Assembly (NCBI GenBank): GCA_030407085.1
Contig: CM059585.1
Location: 5,449,001 to 5,513,000, forward strand
Direction: 5' to 3'
DNA length: 64,000 nt
Source: Trichopria drosophilae
Taxonomy: Eukaryota > Arthropoda > Insecta > Hymenoptera > Diapriidae
Shown: positions 1 to 13,312 of the stretch, in pieces
Position numbering within the stretch: position 1 is the first letter of the stretch
Layout of the letters: every line of letters starts with the position of its first letter
Notes under the pieces: generated by a model
Databases searched by the model: none
The model's input: the letters and a program-made list of their open reading frames with translations, nothing else
What the model was told of the DNA's origin: nothing
Program-made: the position numbers and the translations under genes

Positions 1-1343
1 AGGAGAGGAAACCCGGAATAAAATGATATCGGGAAAATTCTCTGCAATTATTTTATATAATTTAAATGTAGGAAGGTCCTGCTTTTATAATAAATGCATT
101 GAGTAATTTCCATGGCACAGTTTTTTCTTTAAATGTGAATTAGTCAAAAACTACTAGTACAAGAGTATAATCTTGGCTATGAATTAGTACTAATAAAGAG
201 TTTTACTAATATAATATTAGCAACTGTCTCTTATAATATGGTGTTAATAAAAACAAAGATAAATTTAACTACTAGTAGCTTTCATGCATTATTAGTAAAA
301 ATCATTATTAATATTAGTGGCTAATTATTTACTCCTCTATTAGTAGTCATTTACTGATTAAAATTTAAAGAGTCTGTAATTACAAAAAGTAAATTATAAC
401 ATTTGTACTAAATTTTTGTTATAAACTGATATTATTAAACTGTTTAGTCATATATTGATTATTTCAGTATAGAAAACAAAGGATTTGGTATATTCAACTG
501 TCGATTACTTTGATGAATATAAATTTGCTCATTCTTACGAGAAAAATTCAGTAATTTTTCTTATGAAAATATTTTCCTCTTTAATTTTGATTTCATAAAT
601 CAAGTAATTTTTAATTAAACTAAAATAGGTACATGAAAAATATTTTGGATTTCAATAAAATTGGTGTAAAAAAATTAAATTAAACTAAGATTTTTTAAAA
701 TTTAATTATGATTATTCTTAAAGAAGATGATTTAGTAGAAAGTTTAATAAATTATTTCAAAAGTAATTTACACCGTAAAAGCAAACAATTTATTATTGAA
801 TTTTTAAACTGCCAATAAAATAGTGAAAAGTAGGTCAGGACTTCAAAATTAAAATGCAGTTCGACTAATAATAATTAAAAAACTTAATAATTTACTTTCA
901 TAAAATCCTGTTACTATAGCAAATTAGTTTGTATTATTGTTTTTCAGAATAATATTTTAATTACATCAAAATAGGGTTTTGCGTCTTTTTAATTATTTGT
1001 TTTATTAGTAATACAGATTAGTATGAGTAGCGTGAATATGTGAAATCGAAACCATTAATTAATATCTCAGTAATTAATTAGTATATATGATGCAATGAGT
1101 TAATTATATTTAAACAAAGTTTCTTAACTCTTCATTATTGCATATTGATTATCACTTTTAGTAGTCTTTTGTAATCTCAAATTTATCATTCTATCTGGAG
1201 ATTTGAATTATTATATTTATTTAAAATGAATTTTGTTAGGTATGTAGTAATTTTGTACAATTTTAATTCTGAATACTATACTAATAAAAAGTTACCATTT
1301 CATTATTTCAATAAATTGATTCAGTGTTTAATGACAACATAAT
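1..1343. other. AT-rich non-coding DNA with TTAGTA/ACTAAT words
   Basis: No coding region is visible. Bases about 150-420 are crowded with ACTAGTA, TTAGTA and ACTAAT words on both strands, the same style as the word-rich domains farther on. The rest is featureless AT-rich sequence. Confidence 0.6.
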
Positions 1344-1487
1344 GGGTGACGGTCGAAAAACAGACAAATCAAAGCGCCAACAGGTAAAAAAATCGACAGT
1401 CTTAAAACCGACAGTCAAAAACCAGACACAAGCGGATAGGCATTTTTTGACCTGGCTTTTTGATTTGTAGGTTTTTCTACCCGAACT
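1344..1487. mobile_element. Small foldback element, 16-bp CCGAC/A-tract modules, copy 1
   Basis: The left end GGGTGACGGTCGAAAAAC is mirrored by GTTTTTCTACCC at the right end. Each arm is built from modules of about 15-16 bp of the form TCAAAAAnCCGACAnn. The same architecture recurs at 14995-15163 and 20882-21070. It has no coding capacity, and a non-autonomous foldback is the simplest reading. The short ORF across it is an artefact of the repeats. Confidence 0.7.
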
Positions 1488-3044
1488 CAACATAATCACG
1501 TCAAATTAGTTGAATTTGAATAAAAAGTTAAGTTCTTTACGTCTTGTTAGTGAAATCAGTATTAAATTAGTTAGTAGATATTATTATTAATTTATATTAA
1601 TTCTAGTTTGAGAATATTTGAGTGTCTTTTATAAATTTTAACAACTGTTTTTGATATTATATTTTGGTAAATTTTTTGATATTTTTGTAATTTCCTTTTA
1701 TTTTGTTTGTCTTTTAATTAGAATATTTGTAACAGTTTATATATTAATAACAGTCGTTATTCCATTTATTTTTAATTTTTTTTTCGTACCAAAATAATAA
1801 TTGAATATTTTGGAGTGAAATTTTTATTAATATTAAAAAATTTGCAACTAATTTAACGTAGATCAGTTTTGTTTACAATTATTTCGTAAATAAATCAATG
1901 ATACACAAGAGTAAAATACAAAAAAAGCTTTCATGATTAAAAAGGTACTAATTTAATGTAAAAATATGTCACTATTATTTAGTAATTTTAAGTCTGGCAT
2001 AAAAGACTACTACATTATTAACGATTGAATTAGAGGTCACATTTTTTATTTAAATTCATAAGGAAATTAAAAGGTAAATATAAACATGTAATGTACTAAT
2101 TTACTATGAGGGAGATTTATCATAATTTAGTTTTTAGTCCTGAATTTTAATTCTGCTCAGTCTTCGTAATTCTTCTAAAACTATGCCAAATAAATTTTGT
2201 TGTTAAATAATACAGGGATATGACAAAAATATCGCCATTAATATTTTGTCATCATTTTAAACTAGTCGTCATTGTTGTTAATATTTTTTAATATTTTTTG
2301 TAATTAAATAACAAATATAGTATTTGTTTCTCTACTGGATTACAACAAACATTAATTAAACTAATACGGGTATTTTCTTGTCCTTTTCATGTTTAATTTA
2401 TAAGTTTAGACAGGTAAAAAAATTAAGTTACTTTTACTTTGGCGTTTGTTTGTCGGATTTTGACTAATAAATTAGTTATTTTTAAAGGAATTTTTAAAAA
2501 AGTTTGTATTAGTAATTCCTTGATTTAAAAAATAATTATTTTCCTCGTGACAGGTTTATTCATGTAAACTAAAATATTTTAATATTTTATACATTTTACA
2601 TAAATTACTATTTTTAATTAGTTAAGAATCAACTGAATTGAAAGTAGTTTTTCTCTAATTGTAAAACTAGATCCTTTTTTTAGAGTTACAAAATCTTAAC
2701 TTTTAGTCCATTTAGTAAAATTTGCATTACATTTATTGACAACATCATTCAATTTATGTCAATTAATGTTTACTACGATTACTTTCATTGCAGATTTAAA
2801 AAACTGAACAAAACAAATTTGTTCACGAATTCGACGTTTTTTAATTACTACTCAAAAATTTAATCAGTAACTTAATGTATTGATTGAGTCTATTTTCTTT
2901 TGGAGGTCGTTAACCACAATTATGTAATTAAATACTTCAAAATGAAGAGTACAAATAATATTTTAATAGATTCTGTGACAAAACAAATTTCTTGCATTTC
3001 TCATTTAAAGAAATACTTTCTTCGTTTCAAATGATTCCATTTGT
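1488..3044. other. AT-rich non-coding DNA
   Basis: No gene, RNA or clear element was seen. Scattered TTAGTA and TTAATTA words occur, denser around 1500-1620 and 2270-2530. Confidence 0.6.
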
Positions 3045-3330
3045 TTTGTTTTTTTTTTGTCTTGAATGATTTCCATTTCCTATTGGGTAGAAATCGAACC
3101 TATATTCCATGTGCTTTCGCCACGCATCAAGGTCAAGACTAAAAGGTATTCTGATCCTAGTTCTGATGAGATGCTAGATACTTTTGTCTGGCCTTTTTAA
3201 TCTTCATCGAAGACACAGATAGAATTCCCTCACCAATTTTGTTTCGAGTGAAAGTTGCACGTTATTTTGCAAAAATTGGCTGATGCCTCTACTACTCACT
3301 TTATATCTTTGAGTATGTATTACGTTTTTA
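3045..3330 (-). repeat. Possible tRNA-derived SINE remnant (minus strand)
   Basis: On the minus strand a box-B-like GGTTCGATTT (3091-3100) is followed about 35 bp later by an A-run (3049-3060), and the block is GC-richer than its surroundings. No clear box A was found, so this could also be another repeat type or a conserved non-coding block. Confidence 0.3.
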
Positions 3331-3819
3331 TATTATAACTGCACTTAAAAGAAGTACAATTTTGATTTTGAATAAATAATAAAAGGTTGTAATTTCGCTA
3401 TTTATATTCAATTAATTTTGATGTGCTTATCATTACAGTTAGATTGTGTACTTTACGAATTTCTTTTAATGAGAATTGAACCAGTCAATAAAAAATAAAA
3501 TCAACAAAATTACTTTTCAACAGTTACACTAAATTTTCAAAAAAGAGTGTGCTCTCACTCTAAGAAATGTAGAAAGTAGAGAAAGATTTATTAAATGAAT
3601 AAAACTATAAAGAGCGATGTTATGTTATAGAGAATTAAAGTATCACTAATCAGATAATGTTTGACATCTATTTTTTAAAATGCAAACTGTAAATAATCAA
3701 TTACAATTATCAATTATTGGCGGAACACATTATGTAATTAATATTTCTCTACCAATAAAATTCTTCACTACTATATTAGAAAACAGATAAAAATTCGTAA
3801 GAAAAAACCACCGACATGA
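3331..3819. other. AT-rich non-coding DNA
   Basis: Nothing recognisable was seen in this stretch. Confidence 0.6.
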
Positions 3820-5360
3820 TACTGACCTAGTACAGTTCGATGGAGCATCAGTACTAACTGACAATACTGGACTTTCTTATGCAGAAATATATTTTTATCT
3901 ACAGGAATTTTTTCCAAAAATAAATACATAAATGTATAATATATATAGCCAATATTTGTAAAGAATTGATAAAAGTATTTAATTTTTGGTACTGCATTAG
4001 TATATATAACTTTTAAACAACATTAGTGCGAAACCGTTACAGATTCAATCCTACTGTACTTACTAAAACATTACTGACTGGTATGTTTATTAGTACTGTC
4101 CCTACCTCGAAAATCAGTGCCGACATCAGTACTGAATGAGTAGTAAGACGGACGTTTTGACAGTACCTAATGACAATTAGTATTGAGTATTTTGCTAGTG
4201 GTAAATTCCGGTGATATTACTAACAATGGAAATCAAGACTGTATCAGTACTTATTTCGGCAATCAGTAATAAGTCAACACTGAAAATAGTACTGGTAATC
4301 AGTATTGCGATAGTACTGACGTAACCCGAGTCATTTATTACCGATGGAACAACTGTCAGTCAGGATTGGTTAAGTACCGATTTTCTCAGGCAGTCAGTAC
4401 TTATTTAATACTGAATATAGTACTGGTTACCTGTACTGGGTAAGTGCTGACGCACTTCGGCGGTCGCTGGTTACTCCTTACTGATGCCAGTACTGGCAGA
4501 CAGTAGTATGTCAGTACTAATTTTCTCCATCAGTTAGTACCGATTATTAGCGTATATAGTATTGACCAGCTGTGCGAAGTGAGTACTTTGACGGTCTTGT
4601 TGATAGTCATTTATGGTCGTAAACAGTACTGAATACCAGTACTGGATCAGCACTTCGACTGTTTATTGTCTGCACTTCCGACACATTTCCGTTAATCCGC
4701 ACTGGTTGCCAGTACTAGGTTAGTAGTAGTTTGCTCCAGCAGTCAATAGTGATTTAGTACCGTATATATTACTGGCTACCTGTACCGCGTGTTGTACTTC
4801 GGTTGTGTTCCTTCTTACTCATGTCAGTACTGGCAGCCAATATTATGTCAATACTAATTCTCTCCGTCAGTCAGCACCAGTTTATTAACGAGTTCAGTAC
4901 TGGGAACCCGTAGTGAGTCAGTACTTTGATTGTACTGTTAGTACTAATTTATTGTCGCAAACAATACTGGATTCCAGTAACGGAACAGCTCTTCGCCGAT
5001 TCATTATCAGTATTGACGTCCAGTATTGTATCAGTAATAATTTGCTCTACCAGTCCATACCAGTTTATTAGCGGGTTCAGTACTGAGAACCTGTACTGAG
5101 TCAGTACTTTGATGGTATTGTTGTCAGCACTAATTTATTGTCGCTTGTCAGTTTATTAGCGGGTTCAGTACTGAGAACCTGTACTGAGTCAGTACTTTTA
5201 TTGTATTGTTGTCGGTACTAATTTATTGTCACAAACAATATTGGATGTCAGTAACGGATCAGCTCTTCGCCGGTTTCTTGTCAGTACTATATTCTGCAAA
5301 TAATTTCACGTAATCCGTCTGCTAAACTCTTAAACGGTCTGCCAATACTGAGTTAGTATC
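3820..5360. repeat. CAGTACTG word domain with degenerate 338-bp repeats
   Basis: The palindrome CAGTACTG and relatives (AGTACT, CAGTACTTT, CCAGTACTGG) recur every few tens of bases. From about 4440 a longer unit is visible: the segment beginning near 4486 recurs near 4823, and the segment at 4616 recurs at 4954 and 5228. Near the end, bases 5061-5148 are tandemly duplicated with an 88-bp period. It looks like an old, mutated satellite built on a self-complementary word. No coding potential was seen. Confidence 0.7.
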
Positions 5361-5799
5361 TTACCGGGGTTTCACTCAGACCATTTCTTCGTGGGATGTT
5401 GCAGGTAAAACCGCTACGTGAATAAGCGACAGTTTACAGGCAAAAACTGAAATCTTTTAAACGGACAAAAAATTATGAATTATTGTCTTTATTCAATTAT
5501 ACAAAAATGTCTCAGTGGATATAAATATGTTAATGAAAATAGATAAAATGTGACAATCCTGCAAGAAATATTTGTTCAAATTCACACTCAAGGGAAGTTC
5601 TATGAGGTATAATAGGAGTTATTTAAGCGTGAATTTAGACATTTTGATCGTACGAAGATAGGAAAAACTGGTTAATGGAACCAGAGAACACAGGTAGAAA
5701 TGGCCGTAACATCTAATAATAATAGAATTAACTACGTAAACAATTTTCGTTTATTTTCGTCACTTTCAAAACGTAGAATATTATAAAATCACGGAGAAA
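5361..5799. other. AT-rich non-coding DNA
   Basis: Nothing recognisable was seen beyond the fading edge of the CAGTACTG domain. Confidence 0.5.
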
Positions 5800-6100
5800 A
5801 ATGACTCCTCTGGATTAGCTGATTCATATCAGCTAAAATTTTCGACTGGAATTGCCGAAAATATATGCAATTTTAGCTGTTTTGATTCCGCTAATGTAGC
5901 CTTAACCCTACTCAATTCGCGCTTAGCTCTAAATTTCCGCTACATTAGCAGATTTGTTCCGCTAAATTTGCGGACTTTTTCAGTAAATTTAGCTGAAATT
6001 ATCGGCTATCCCTAACGGAATTCCAACAGCTGTCCCTATAGGATAAAATTGGTAGAATCTGCGGATTTTTCGGCTGATTTTACTGATTATTTTTCTCCGT
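5800..6100. repeat. AGCT / GCTAAATTTAGC word domain
   Basis: About 300 bases are crowded with TTTAGCTGAAAT, GCTAAATTT, CAGCTAAAA and CCGCTAA words in both orientations. It is a small version of the other word domains, with AGCT as the self-complementary core. Confidence 0.55.
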
Positions 6101-7388
6101 GATATACCTAACTAACTAAAATCTACCTAAATATATACCTAAGTAACTATTTTTACTGTGACAATTTTCATTCGGAGATTATTTTCGTTTAATCAATTTT
6201 ATTACATCTACGTTACTATTGAGGAATATTTAAAGTTACTATTAAGGGTATGTTCTCTTGTGCATCCTCGAAACAAATAATAGTTGGTTCTTAAAGTTAC
6301 TAAAAAATTGTTTCCAATGATATTTATAATACTTAAAAATACCTAATGTTGTTCATTCTAATTTGTACGGTTCTGGAAGATCACTGATTATGATACTTAA
6401 ATTTTCAAAATTCAAAATGATTAATCCAATATTGCGGATGTACTAAAAATGGCATTCGATTAAAACTCGTTTATTTGAACTTAGTTTGGACCAATTTCAT
6501 GTCATATTCACACTGCGAGAAACTCCAATTATTAATAACTTTTTAGAAATTTGTATGCCATTTTGAATTTTCAAAATTTGAGGTCAGATTCCTAATCATT
6601 AATCCTGAAAAGTCTCCGATTAATAATTTAAAAATTTTCATCATATTTTAATGTAATTCTGTTCAATGCTGAAAATTGTCAATCGCAAAATGATATGATT
6701 AGAAATCATGTAAGAAATCTAGTACACTGGATACTTTTTGAGAGTTCAACTCTGACCTTCAAGATTTCTTCATTAAACAGCTCTAATCGTTCTACATATG
6801 AATTATGAATGAAAAAGAGAAAGGTGGGTCATTATAACTTTAGTGTTGATTGTTACAAATAAAATCTGCTAATAAATAATTAAATTGAACAAAATTTCTA
6901 GAAATTAAACGTTTAAAAAGAAAATCTACGATTGTTAGATTACTAACTCGTTAATTAGTTACCTGTTTTTTCCGTTTCGTGGTTAAATGATTACAAAGAA
7001 GTGTCAATTTTTCAAAACTAATTCTTTTTTACAGATAATAATATTTTAGTAAATTTAAAACAAATTTCAGTTATTTTATCTATCTGAAAAAATATTAAAA
7101 GGATTTTAAAAATAAGCTTTACTTTAGTAAGTACATTATTTTAATTTGAATAGTGCTCTAAATAAATAGTCGAATGGTCCAAATACTAAATATTAAACAA
7201 ATAAATAGGCAATGTATAAATTATCGATTCCTAGATATTTATTATATTTCTATAATTTTATTTGTATATAACATGTGTACTGAAAATATGTATATTTAAT
7301 CAAGTAAACATTTAAGCATGGTCTCAAGTGGTGATTTACTTGAAATCCTACTGAATTTAAGAAAATATTTGTTCAAATTGATAAAAAT
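6101..7388. other. AT-rich non-coding DNA
   Basis: No gene or repeat could be defined by eye. Confidence 0.6.
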
Positions 7389-7825
7389 TTACTTTTGATG
7401 ATTCAAAAAAATATCATTTTCTCTCCCTAGGGAGCCAAATAAGAGTACACGTGAGCAAAATAGGTTTCTCGTTCTCTGATCACAAAATAATATGCTGCTT
7501 CCTAGATAAGTTGCCTTGCTCGAGGAGCACACTGAAACTCGTTCGAAAATACCTTTTTTGTTCCCTTGTTTCATAACGTATTATTTTTTCGATCTGCCAG
7601 CATTTGAAAATGTGATACTTTTCTAACGCTCTCAGCGCAAAACGCTATTCTGCTCTCTATCTCGAGGGAACAAAATGTCACTTTTACTCCCTAAGGAACA
7701 AAATAATTTTTGCACTCCTGGAATTTAAAGTACTATTTCACTCAAATTCGTGGAAAATATATCTACTTTGTTCCTTACTTGTAAAATGCACTATTTTCCG
7801 ATCTATCCAAATTCGAAAATTTGAA
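7389..7825. repeat. CCCTAGGGAGCAAAATA module tract, copy 1
   Basis: Repeated modules combine CTCCCTAGGGAG-like palindromes with AGCAAAATA, and on the other strand TTTTGTTCCCTTGTT. The same modules form a cleaner tandem at 9290-9535. Short ORFs here reflect the repeats. Confidence 0.55.
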
Positions 7826-9289
7826 TTTATATGAATGATTTTCTCATTTAAAAAAAAACATTGTTAAGAAGAAATGAGATGAATTTAAGATTTTGCGTAC
7901 GATATATTGGTTTCGCCATCTTGCCAATTTTACAGTATTTATATAAAGCTTTTTTCATTGCTATTATTAACTAATTTGATCAGTAATATTTGTTGTTTAA
8001 TAAAAAATTAACCTATAATAATTTTACATTTAATACATAAAAAAATAGTTAAAATATGTGAAAAAACTCGTAATTATCAAACTTGAAATTTTGTAAAACA
8101 AGATCCCGCTTTGATTTGCTGCTATAAATCATTATATAACTGGGAAATCGATTAACTATCTCGGCTTATCAAGATAGTAAATCTGGATGATAAGAAATTT
8201 TGCAATGAAAATTAGAAAGTGGCACGATAAGTCGATTAATCAATGTATTCTCTTAATTATTTTGCCATTTTTGTAGAATCTTTTTTACCTTTGATTTCAT
8301 TTGCTTCTTACCTATAAAAACTGTCGGTATCTTACGCATTTTTTGCGTTTACTATTTCATAAAGTTTTTAACTTACAACGTTTCTACTTTCTAAACTACG
8401 TCATTTTTCATCGTTGTCACATAGGAAATGGAAATTCATACATGAGACAATTTCCTTTCGAATTATTTTCTGCAAATTATGTTGTCAAATCTTTGGTAGT
8501 AAATCTGAGGCCTATAAAATTTGTCAAAAAATGACAAAGTAATATCTTTCTCTGTTTTGAATGACGTTTATTCGAAATATTTGTTATATTTAATCATTTT
8601 CTTCGCACTTTGACAGTACTAAAATACCTAGTGATTTTACGTAATTTCAACAATAATTTTTCTTGAACTTTCCCTCCAATCATCGATAGTAATTACTTTA
8701 GTGGAAAACCGCAAATTCGTGTCGCGGTTCCTGCGTAGATTCTCATTTTCATGGAATCGTCATTTTCATTATCTTGTTTGCAAGTAGACTTCAGTTACTT
8801 CATAATTGCGCACTTTCTTCCACGAAGATGTATCGATAGCTTCAGCAATCAGCACGTGTACACGCGTTATAATTTCCTTGCTTTTTGTCAAAGTTATTTT
8901 TAAATTGTCCTGCAGAAAGTACTTTCTTCTACATTTGCGTAAAGATGGCCTCGAATAATGAACCTAAAAAGATATAAATTTCCATACATGAAATATTTCT
9001 TTGTGATTTTATTCTAAACAGATTTTTTACAGCATACCGCAATCTTAGAATATTTATGTCAGAGTATAGTAATAATTTATGTATAAAATATATCCTAAAT
9101 AGTTGTACACAATTATTAAATGTTTTATTTAAGCTGTTAAAATAAATAAAAATACAACATTTTACGGAATTAGCAAACGTTTACATAAAAAATTCTGTAT
9201 GACGGGTTGCCTAAAACTGTTTTACAGTATTTTTTGAGATTTAAATATTAAATTCTATTTCATAGATGTTTAAAGTCTTTTATTTGTCA
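7826..9289. other. AT-rich non-coding DNA, slightly GC-richer at 8560-8960
   Basis: No gene was seen. A 77-codon ORF at 8301-8534 has no recognisable domain and was not accepted. Confidence 0.5.
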
Positions 9290-9535
9290 TTAGATATATT
9301 ATAAAGCCGAAACAAAATAGCAATTTCCCTCCCTAGAGAGCAAAATAGCACTTTTCCTCCCTAGAGAGCAAAACATCAATTCTCTCCCTACCGAACCAAA
9401 TAAATAAACCCAAGAGGAATAGTAAATAGAGAAAAGTATGTGTAACAAGGGAGAACAGGTATTTGAATACTCGGGAGTCGAATTCGCCCTCGTTGACACA
9501 CCTATTTTATTCCCTTGTTACATAATGTACATCTA
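9290..9535. repeat. 28-bp module tract with foldback arm, copy 2
   Basis: Tandem 28-bp units of the form AGCAAAATAGCACTTTTCCT plus CCCTAGAG run from about 9315 to 9410. About 60 bases further on, GTAACAAGGGAGAACAGGTA is mirrored by CCTATTTTATTCCCTTGTTA. The composition matches the tract at 7389-7825. Confidence 0.6.
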
Positions 9536-9699
9536 AACACACTTTTGAGTTGAGAGACACTTTACTGGAAAATAATATGAAAAAATACAACTAGAGCAAA
9601 GTTTATAAATGTTTAATTTTTCCTCAATGATTTTGAAGCTTTAAATAAGAAAATATTGCTAAAAATACATTTTTTAAGAAAGCTATTTCTAAGAAAGCC

Positions 9700-10620
9700 A
9701 AATGGGAATATAGTAGTATCAAATTAAAGGAATAATATTCGTTACTATCGGAAAGTGATTATTAATAGTAACTACTATTAACTATGTACACTATTATCAA
9801 GTTCATATAAGAACATGTAAAAGTGCCCAGTAGTTGACGAAGAAGTGATTTGTTACATTGCATGCGCGAAAACAAACTATCCTGAACTACTTAAACTTAA
9901 GAGTTGATTATTTAGTTAATAGCGGTAAGAATACTATATACGAAAACTATTAACAACTATGCGAATCATTTGAAATCACCGTGGGTTATATTTTTGAAAT
10001 TACGTCATATTAACAGTAGGTGTAATTGGTAGTTAGTGAGGTACTACTATATATATACAATGGCTAATAGTTGTTACTAGTTGTGAATGCAGTATCTATT
10101 GTTAAATGACTGCTCATAATCTGTAGTATTCTAATGAATATCAAACAGTACTATGAATGTGATTATTCAGAACTGCAATATTAAATTATGTTAGTTATTA
10201 TTTGTTCAAAGATGACTACCATGACAACTATTGTTGGCCAAAACTTGTTTTTGCTATTAAAAAGCTTAATAGACTATTAAGCATTGGCGCAAATAATAAC
10301 TATTCACATTTATTTTCGAAATCATTTCAGTTATGCTTAATAGTGAAATTGGCAATAATTTCGACTTACTATTGAAATAGTAACTTGCTATTGAAATAGT
10401 GACTTATTAATCGAATAGCGACTTACTATTGAAATTATCTCCGCTGTTTCTGAAAGTCACAAGACATTAGTGAATTTTTAATACTTGTCAATAATTTCGT
10501 GAAATCTGTTACGAACTTTTTGTCATCTATTGCTGACTAATAGTTTTTTATAGTGATTGTTGCGTACTACCAACTTTTGTACCGTAACTATTCACTAGTA
10601 TCCGTGAGTTATTAGAAATT
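9700..10620. repeat. TAATAGTAACTATTA word domain
   Basis: Self-complementary words (AATAGTAACTATT, TAGTTACTA, CTATTGAAATAGTGAC) are dense. Around 10365-10440 they form a short tandem (ACTTACTATTGAAATAGT units). It is non-coding. Confidence 0.6.
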
Positions 10621-11275
10621 ATATTTAAGTTGGTTATTTTAAGGACAACTACTAAAAATTGGTCTGTTGGAAATTCATTTTTAAAAAATATTTTACTGTC
10701 CATAAGAAGAAAGTTTGAGTTGTTAACAAAAGTTTTTTCAAAAATAATAATGCTTTCTCTCTTGAATAGTACAATTGAAAAATGATTGGTCAAAATTAAA
10801 TTCTTAGAAATTCCATCACCAGAAGAGACAAAATTCTTTTGATTACTAAATTTAAAGTAATTGCATAAAAGGAACTTAAGAATACACCCACGTATTGATG
10901 TTATTTATCTCGTAGAAACCGAATTATTATCAAAAAATCAGTAATTATTTCGTAAAAATTGTTAAAAACAAAATTTGTCTAAAACCGACTGGATTTTTTA
11001 ATTTAGATTTAAAATTAGCCATTAGTGTCATAGAGATGATATTTACAAGAATCAGCCAAGGACGGTCACTAACACAAGTCCATTATTACTACTGTCAGTG
11101 AGTACTAGTATATTACTAGTATAGGAAGTGTTCTGTAAACATCTCAGTATCATTTAATTAATTAGTTGTTTTGTAACCGATTGAGTAAAGTTACTACAGA
11201 AGACTTTTGTGTAAATAATTGGGTTATAATAAATCGGAAACTACTAATCAAGTAACATTACTTCTAATAACTATT
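10621..11275. other. AT-rich non-coding DNA
   Basis: No gene was seen; ACTAGTA words occur near 11080-11120. Confidence 0.5.
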
Positions 11276-11659
11276 CTGCCGTACCCCGGAAGAAAAGTCG
11301 TATCTCCATTTTTTCGATTTTGACGTATCGCCAATAAACCGATTCTAACCAAAAACTAAATTACTTAATTTAACGATTAATTTTAGAAAATATACAGCGT
11401 ATTTCATTATACAAGGAATCTTCCGATATGATTTTATAATAAAATACATTCATTTTTGGATTTGCGGCTCTTTTAGCCAAATTATACCAGAAATACTGTA
11501 TTTCTAATAAAAGTATTTTTCTTTTTTTTGTAGCTAATAACAAATATTTCAGATATTTTCTTTCAGGAAATAATGCATTGCATTATAAGGAATATAAATA
11601 TAATTTTGTCCCAATTTCACCGAAAATGGAGATACGACTTTTCTTCCGGGGTACGGCAG
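11276..11659. mobile_element. MITE with perfect 37-bp terminal inverted repeats
   Basis: The left end starts CTGCCGTACCCCGGAAGAAA (11276) and the first 37 bases are an exact reverse complement of the last 37 (ending 11659). The 384-bp element is non-coding. It is flanked by TATT on both sides, a possible 4-bp target duplication. Identical termini imply recent activity or conversion. The superfamily is not certain from the ends alone. Confidence 0.88.
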
Positions 11660-13312
11660 TATTAGAGTAAGCACTGTCGTATTAAATATTCATAACACTA
11701 AATAATATTCCATGATTTTATTAGCAGTAGATAGCAAATTTTAAATATTTGCAATTGCCTTCGTTTTGAAATAAGTTTAGTCCGATCATTTACATGTAAC
11801 TATTTGAATTATACAGTAATAATCTTTTCGACAATTGTAAATAAAACTAGTAAATTTTAAATAGAAGACAATCAAATATTATCCAGTTATAATTGAACGA
11901 TTTTCATTATTGTTCTTTTAGTCATTTTACTTTCTCTTCATGTAACAGGGAGAAAGTATACTAATTGATCAAAAAGCCAAAATTAAGATGAGTCCGTAAA
12001 AAATTGGTGAACAAAATTTTAAAAGTAGGTCATATCTGAAATGGACTTAGAGTTATAAAAAATAGGACGTTCTGAATTTAAAAGTTTACATTTATCTAGA
12101 ATTTAAGGTTATAGTTAATAAGAGGTCACTTTTTTTTTCATTTGATGATTATCGTTCCGAATTTTTTTATTTCAAAATGATTACTAATGTATAGTTAGTA
12201 GAAATGATTTATTGTTCACTTCAGAAACTAGATAAAAGAAAAGTTGACTAATAAAGAACTGGAATTCAATATTAAAATCACATTTTGATATTTAAAATTG
12301 TGTTTAGCCAATAAGAATTCCACATTATTCCAATCTTAAGATATGATTAGTACTTTTTTGTACTAGTGAGTAAAGTGCTAATTTTACAACCTAGTGCTTA
12401 AAAGTACAAGAAGCGAGCTGTAGTTAACACATTAAATATTCATTTAAGGACAGATTTAAAAGCGAAAAATTTGTCCTTAATTAAAATAAAAAACTTTTAA
12501 CATTTTTAAAATTTGTACTAGTAGTTTCTGAATTACTATCTAAGATAGTAAAACCAGCAAGATTTATACTGTCCAACAACATTTTCGATATGTACTAATA
12601 TTACTAAATATTTACAAATATTGGATTAACACAGTAAGATTAAATGTAAAAAAAATGTTTTAGTTTTTATATAATCTACATGAACCAGATTAAACTTGAA
12701 AGTAACGCGGAAATCTGCATGAGGAATATAATCCGTCACAATCTTAATCGGTGTCAAGTGTAATAAAAAATACCACCCGTCTAATTAAACGTACATTTAA
12801 AGATTTACACTCCTTAACACAAAACTGCAATGAAGGTGAAAAAATTGCAGTGGTCTCAAATTTGAACTTTCCAATCTCCTTTCAAGACTTTCCTACCTTT
12901 AGAATGAGGATAAACGCTCACGTAGGTTTTCGATTACCAATTCTAAATCGGTAAAAGGATAGATTCGAGACTTGTAAAAGAACCTATACTTATGTCAGAG
13001 GTCAAATTATTCTGATCTTCCAACTAAATTTCGATATAAGCATAGAATTTTTCGTTTTACGTTTGTTGAGAACAATTTTTTAATTAAAAACTGGATTTTT
13101 AAATATCTTTTATTGTATATTTTATTAAGTCTATTTTGAAATTCATGAAAAAGCATTTGTAAAAATTTTGGAATTTTAAGATTTTTTATTAATTATTTTA
13201 TTGTTTATAATTGTAAAAACGTTTTTTTCAATAGCTCTGACTTAAGATCCAGCTAGATCATTTCGATAATGTCAATTCCTCAATGAAAGTATGTTAATAA
13301 AGAAACTAGATA
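11660..13312. other. AT-rich non-coding DNA
   Basis: Nothing recognisable was seen. A 67-codon ORF at 12751-12954 has no domain signature and was not accepted. Confidence 0.55.
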
